A stretch of DNA of 23,634 bases from Silene noctiflora (Eukaryota; Streptophyta; Magnoliopsida; Caryophyllales; Caryophyllaceae), in contig VHZZ01000804.1 in NCBI GenBank assembly GCA_009801015.1, positions 101,865 through 125,498 on the forward strand, written 5' to 3'. The notes beneath the pieces are model-generated. The model ran no database searches. It saw nothing but the letters and a program-made list of their open reading frames with translations, and was not told where the DNA came from. Made by a program: the position numbers and the translations under genes. How positions within the stretch are numbered: the first letter of the stretch is position 1; the number at the start of each line of letters is the position of its first letter. Shown piece by piece: positions 19,056-23,634 of the stretch.

Positions 19056-21112
19056 TATAAATAAAGTTACTTTTTTAAATTACCTATTTGAATAATTTTA
19101 ATTAGGAGTAACAAATATCTTACATAAGTACACCTAATTAAATTAGGAGTAGTAAACATATCTCACATAAACATTTTTTAGAGTATATTAGATAATATCA
19201 GACATTAAAGTTGATTATAAATTTTATGAGTACATAATATTAGACAGTACATCTATTTAAATTAGGAGTAGCATGTAAATATATATCTCACATAGAAAAG
19301 TCAAGGGGGAAAAAGAAAGGAAATATGGTATGATTTTTTTTAGAGTAGTAGATAATATTAGACAGTAGAGTTGACTATAAAATAAAGCTCCAAATTTTTT
19401 TAAACTATCTATTTGACATTTTTTAGATTTTAATTAGCAATAGAAATATATCCCACATTAAAAATTATCGGAAGAAATAAAAGGAATAAGGTAAAAAATA
19501 ATTTTTAGAGTAAATAATATTAGACGTAAAATTGATTATAAAATAAAGCTTCACTTTTTAAAACTATCTATTTAAATATTTTTTATTTTTAAATTAAGAA
19601 GAACAATATATTCCACATGGTAAAATTAGAGGAATAAAGAAAGAAAATATGTAAAACAATTTTAAAAGTACATAATATTAGACAATATAATATTTAAATT
19701 AGAAGTAGCAAATCCCACATAGAAAAATTAGGGGAAAAAGAATGTAAATAGGGTGTAAAACAATTTTAAGAGTAGTAGATAACATGGAAAAAGATAGTAA
19801 AGTTGATTATAAAATAAAATTCCAACTTTTTTAAATTATTTATTTAATACTTTTTAGATTTTGATTAGTAGTAGCAAAGCATCCAACATGGAAAAATTAT
19901 TGTAAGAAAGAATAGGAATAAGGTATACAATAATTTTTAGAGTATATAATATTATACAATAGAGATGATTATAAAACAATGTTCTAACTTTTTAAAACTA
20001 CCTATTTAAATATTTTTTAGATTTTAAATAGGGTAGAAAATAATTTTAGAGGAGAAAATATTAGAGACTAGAGTTGACTATAAAATAACTCAATACCAAA
20101 CATATTTAAACTACATTTTTTTTAGATTTTTATTAATAGTAGAAATACAACCCATATGAATAATTAGGGGAAGAAAAAAAAAGAAACTAGAGTATAAAAC
20201 AATTTTTAGACTATTAGATAATATTAGACAGTATAGTTGATTGTAAAATAAATTTCCAACTTTTTTAAACTAACTATTTAATATTTTTTATATTTTAAAA
20301 AATTATGGGAAGAAAGAATAAGAATAACCTATAAAATAATTTTTAGAGTATATAATATTAGACAACATAATTGATTATAAAATAATATTCTAACTTTTTT
20401 AAACTACTAATTTAAATATTTTTTAGATTTTAATTAGGAACAACAATATATCTCACATGGAAAAATTAGGGGAAAAAAGAAAGAAACTATGGTATAAAAC
20501 AATTTTTAGAGTAGATAATATTAGACACTAGACCTATTTAAATTAAGAGTAGCAAATATATTCCACATGGAAAAAATAGGGGAAAAAATAAAGGAAATAG
20601 TATATAAAACAATTACAGAGGAGAAAATATTAGAGAGTAGAGTTAACTATAAAATAACTCGATACCAAACTACCTATTTAAATACTTTTTAGATTTTAAT
20701 TAACAGTAGTAATACATCCCACACGGAAAAATTAGGGGAAACGAGAAAAAAATAAGGTATAAAACTATTTTTAGAGTAGATAATATAAGGCAGTAGAGAT
20801 GATTATAAAATAAAGTTCCAACCTTTTTATACTACCTATTTAAATATTTTTTAGATTTTAATTAGGAGTAACAATATATCCCACATGGAAAAATTAGCGG
20901 AAAAAAGAATGGAATTAGGTAAAACTTTGGATTTTAATTAGGAGTAACAATACATCCCACATGGAAAAATTAGCGGAAAAAAGAAAGAAAATAGGTAAAA
21001 CATTGTTTAGAGTACATGATATATACACTAGACTTTACATGGAAAAATTTGGGAAAAAAAAAAGAAATAGGTATAAAACAAATTTTAGAGTAGTTATCAT
21101 AATTTTAGAGTA

Positions 21113-21320
21113 GTCCCTCCTATTCTCTAAGATTTTCCACATTTCCTAAAACGGCAAATTCACTAAGATCTTCCACTTTCCTTATTTGTGTATTATTTGT
21201 GGTTATCATAACTTATGACTCCACATTTTCTCCCTTACTTTCATTTACATCCGTATATCATCATACCATTAAATTTTACCCCAAAACTAATGTGGAACAA
21301 CCTAGTGAATAGGAGGGAGT
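21113..21320. mobile_element. Stowaway-like MITE, about 208 bp, in the array
   Basis: The left end is GTCCCTCCTATTC and the right end GAATAGGAGGGAG, with TA at 21111-21112 and 21321 only partly preserved. The subterminal TTTCCTAAAACGG resembles the reverse complement of the right subterminal part of the element at 817-1196, so the two may belong to related families. Non-coding. Confidence 0.65.
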
Positions 21321-21370
21321 ACATGTTATTAAATAGTAGAGTTGATTATAAAATAAAGTTTTAATTCAGT

Positions 21371-22487
21371 TCAATTAAACTTCATTCAGCCTAAAAAAAT
21401 AAGGTCTTATTCAAAGGGAATATATAATAGGTGGGTAGTCTGGGTACATTTCTTTAGCCGATATATGAAAACCACTTACGACTCCACCCAGGCATCCACT
21501 ATTAATGATACGTATCAAATCATATGGCAAGTTTAAGACGAGTCAAATTCTCATTTATGACGAATATTATCCGTCTTAAGTTTAAGACGGCTCAAATACA
21601 AACCAAATCGTATGGCAAGTTCCCTAGGAAATGCCAAAATATTTGTCTTTATTACCACAATGTGGTAATATTCAACCCGTTTTACGCTTAAGAAGGATAA
21701 TATTCGTCTTAAGCAACACTTACTATACACCTAATGGCAAAAACAACTTTGGTTTCGCATCAACTCACATTCACCAAGCTACTATCACATAAGTTTATCA
21801 AAACATCACATTTTTTACATGTAGGAACTTACATTTTACACAAACTCACTTGAAAAGATAACATAATTTAGATATTCGTTGTTTATTTTAAAGATTTTAA
21901 TGAAAATGTATGATGGTATTAGCTCCACATAAAAAAACACGTCATTTCAACGGAAAGAAGGCCAACCTGAATGACAAGTAGTTCGCTCCAAAGGCGTAAA
22001 AGTGATAGACTTGAAAGTCCAACCTTTTAATCACTGCCCTAAATGATCTCAGACCAACCTCTACCCACCAAAAGAGGAGTTTGCGCAAATGGAGGGAGCT
22101 ATATTGATTCTGTGTCAAGGGAAATCAGGAGGGACCCAATAGATTGGGTTAATAGGTGTCTTTAGGACGAGGTTCAATAGTGTTGGTAAGAAATGAAGAT
22201 GAACAATGAAAATGGGTAGAAAAAAATCATTGTAGATCAAAGAGGAATAGTTCTAATAATGAGTTGACCAAAGCCACCAAATAATTAAGGAGAAAATAAC
22301 CATTTAAGATTATGAAAAGAAGGAAAAGGTAAGAACACTTTTCAAAATAGGAGAAACTTATAAAGGAAAGTCGAAAAATGACTAACAAGAATATTGGATG
22401 ATGAAAATACGAGCAAAAATTAACCTTATTGCTATAAATGTTCCAAAGGCCATTGACAATAACAAGGACATCAAACGCGTGTTTGAG
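21371..22487. other. gene-free stretch with small hairpins and decayed sequence
   Basis: Around 21520-21720 are several AAGTTTAAGACG / CGTCTTAAG motifs in both directions and a palindrome, TATTACCACAATGTGGTAATA (21650-21670 region), suggesting an old fold-back element. TATGGCAAGTT occurs twice (21521, 21611). From about 21950 the composition is less AT-rich and looks like decayed coding DNA with many stops; I do not recognise it. Confidence 0.45.
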
Positions 22488-23634
22488 TAGGGCTGAGCAA
22501 AAAAAGTCGATCCGAATTTAAATACCGAATCCGAACCGAAATCCGAATAACGGAGCCCGGAATTTCGGTTTTTTTTCGGTTCCGGTATACGAACCGGTTT
22601 TTTTGGGGTTGAAACGGAGCGGATTCGGATCCTACTAATTACAAACCGGATACCGGTTTTTAAACCGGTTTAATTTTATAAAAAAAAAAAAAAAACTAAA
22701 TCTACTAGAAGTTCAGAAGTCAGACGCCAGAATCACAATTCACAACCAAACAAAATTAAAAAATCAAAAACAAACGCCTTCTTCTCTTCTCCTTTAATCA
22801 TATCAAAATCAAAATCTACTCAAAATCTTGCAGCTATTCATTAACTTTTTGAGCTTTAATCTACTAAGGNTTGTATATTCATTCTCTTGTACATCTTATT
22901 GATTTACATTCTTTTTTTTCGTCTTTATTTTTATGTGTGTNTGGTTGTTTTGAATTTTGATAGATCTATTCGTAACTTATGTGTACATTGGGTAGGAATT
23001 TGTTCGGTTGTTTTGATAAATTTATTCACTATTAATTCTTGTGAGTTTATAGAAAAACTTTACTAATTTTGAATTGCTCAAATTCTCCCCATGTCTGCTT
23101 GTGTGTATCAGTGGTCATACTAAAATAATTAATGCTTGTGTGTATCACTCAGTGTGTCAGTGTCAGTGTTCATACTTTTGCTGCGCTAGCCGCTAGGTCT
23201 ACGTGATTTCATGATAAATAATTTTACTATCAAACATAAGCATTGGAGCAATCTAGCAAAGTTGGTTTATGCAAAGGAATTAAACAGGTAAAGAAATATA
23301 GAGTCGTATGATTGTATAAGATTAAAGATATTATCATTGCCAAAAGTTGTTCTTTACAAAGAATATGGGCCAGCTATATATACAAAAGAGAATGATGCTA
23401 ATTTGGTAAAGATAAAGTACAACAGACATATTGCAACAGACATATTGATATAAGGGACACAGCTGTTTGGAGAAGATATGATTGGCGTGATTGTTGGGGC
23501 TTGATTGGCGCATAATAACAGGCTAATTCTCTCGAGCAAGTGAAACCGGTTACAAAACCGGTGCGGATAATCCGGATTCCGGATTCGGTTTTCAATCTTA
23601 AAAAAAACCGGTTTACCGGATTAAACCGGATCGG
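22488..23634 (+). mobile_element. non-autonomous hAT element, left part, open at the window end
   Basis: It begins TAGGGCTGAGCAAAAAAAGT, a terminal sequence typical of plant hAT elements, then a CCGAA/ACCGG-rich subterminal region to about 22670. The same CGGTTT/CCGGA-rich sequence returns in inverse orientation at 23537-23634, so the right end should lie just outside the window. The interior (22680-23540) is AT-rich with a poly-A run and no transposase. The small minus-strand frames at 23354-23595 are not convincing genes. Two Ns lie inside (22870, 22941). Confidence 0.7.

Larger units (their letters stand above)
18783..21370. repeat. degenerate satellite-like array with about 162-bp and 109-bp units
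   Basis: A consensus unit reads in blocks: TTGATTATAAAATAAAGTTC, AACTTTTTTAAACTACC, TATTTAAATATTTTTTAGAT, TTTAATTAGGAGTAACAATA, TATCCCACATGGAAAAATTA, GGGGAAAAAAGAAAG, TAAAACAATTTTTAGAGTA, GATAATATTAGACAGTAGAG. The first block recurs at about 19211, 19371, 19532, 19803, 19965, 20074, 20237, 20371, 20643, 20799 and 21342. Spacing is mostly 156-163, once 109, and twice 271-272. Short units lack about 54 bp between GACAGTA and TATTTAAATTAG. Two MITEs interrupt the array. It is very AT-rich, with no coding potential. Confidence 0.8.

Noticed and set aside
17703..23634. search for the missing coiled-coil exon of the resistance gene on the minus strand
   Set aside because: No minus-strand frame above about 65 codons exists here, and those near the end lie in the hAT element.

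Overview
This is nuclear DNA of a flowering plant, almost certainly a eudicot. The evidence is two spliced protein genes of plant-specific families, a nuclear tRNA gene with plant-type flanks, AT-rich intergenic DNA, and many Stowaway-type MITEs (CTCCCT ends, TA duplications). The recurrent TACGGAGTA word hints at Caryophyllales, but I cannot prove that. Six isolated Ns (10028, 10316, 10441, 10729, 22870, 22941) show draft quality, which matters for one apparent frameshift.

Layout. 1-4460 holds no gene: MITEs (end at 91; 817-1196; 2144-2326), a fold-back element (291-702) and a possible SINE relic. 4493-4563 (minus) is tRNA-Gly(GCC) with its Pol III start context and T-run terminator. 6461-7047 is a four-copy tandem repeat just upstream of the first protein gene. 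7131-10651 (plus) is a nine-exon DUF616 gene of the MUCI70 type, a probable Golgi glycosyltransferase for pectic polysaccharide. It shows a one-base problem at the start of exon 7, and its last intron uses a GC donor. 11130-17248 (minus) is a four-exon NB-ARC/LRR disease-resistance gene of the RPS2/At4g27190 type, tail to tail with the first. It has no coiled-coil domain and a degraded P-loop, so it is 5'-truncated.

17369-17707 is the most striking object. Two copies of a 161-bp LTR, identical over their full length, sit head to head. They are separated only by TGGTATC, the start of a tRNA-iMet primer-binding site, and flanked by a 5-bp direct repeat GTCAT. It looks like the integration of a reverse-transcription hairpin rather than a normal retrotransposon. 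The LTR promoter carries GGCCCA and two telo-boxes, and the right-hand copy points into the truncated resistance gene.

18152-18782 is a non-autonomous Helitron. It abuts a 2.6-kb degenerate satellite-like array (18783-21370) whose units come in two sizes, about 162 and 109 bp, and which is interrupted by two MITEs. 22488 to the window end is the left part of a non-autonomous hAT element.

The two protein genes are not functionally linked: one makes cell wall, the other is an immune-receptor relic or a truncated receptor. The rest of the window is a record of small transposable elements.
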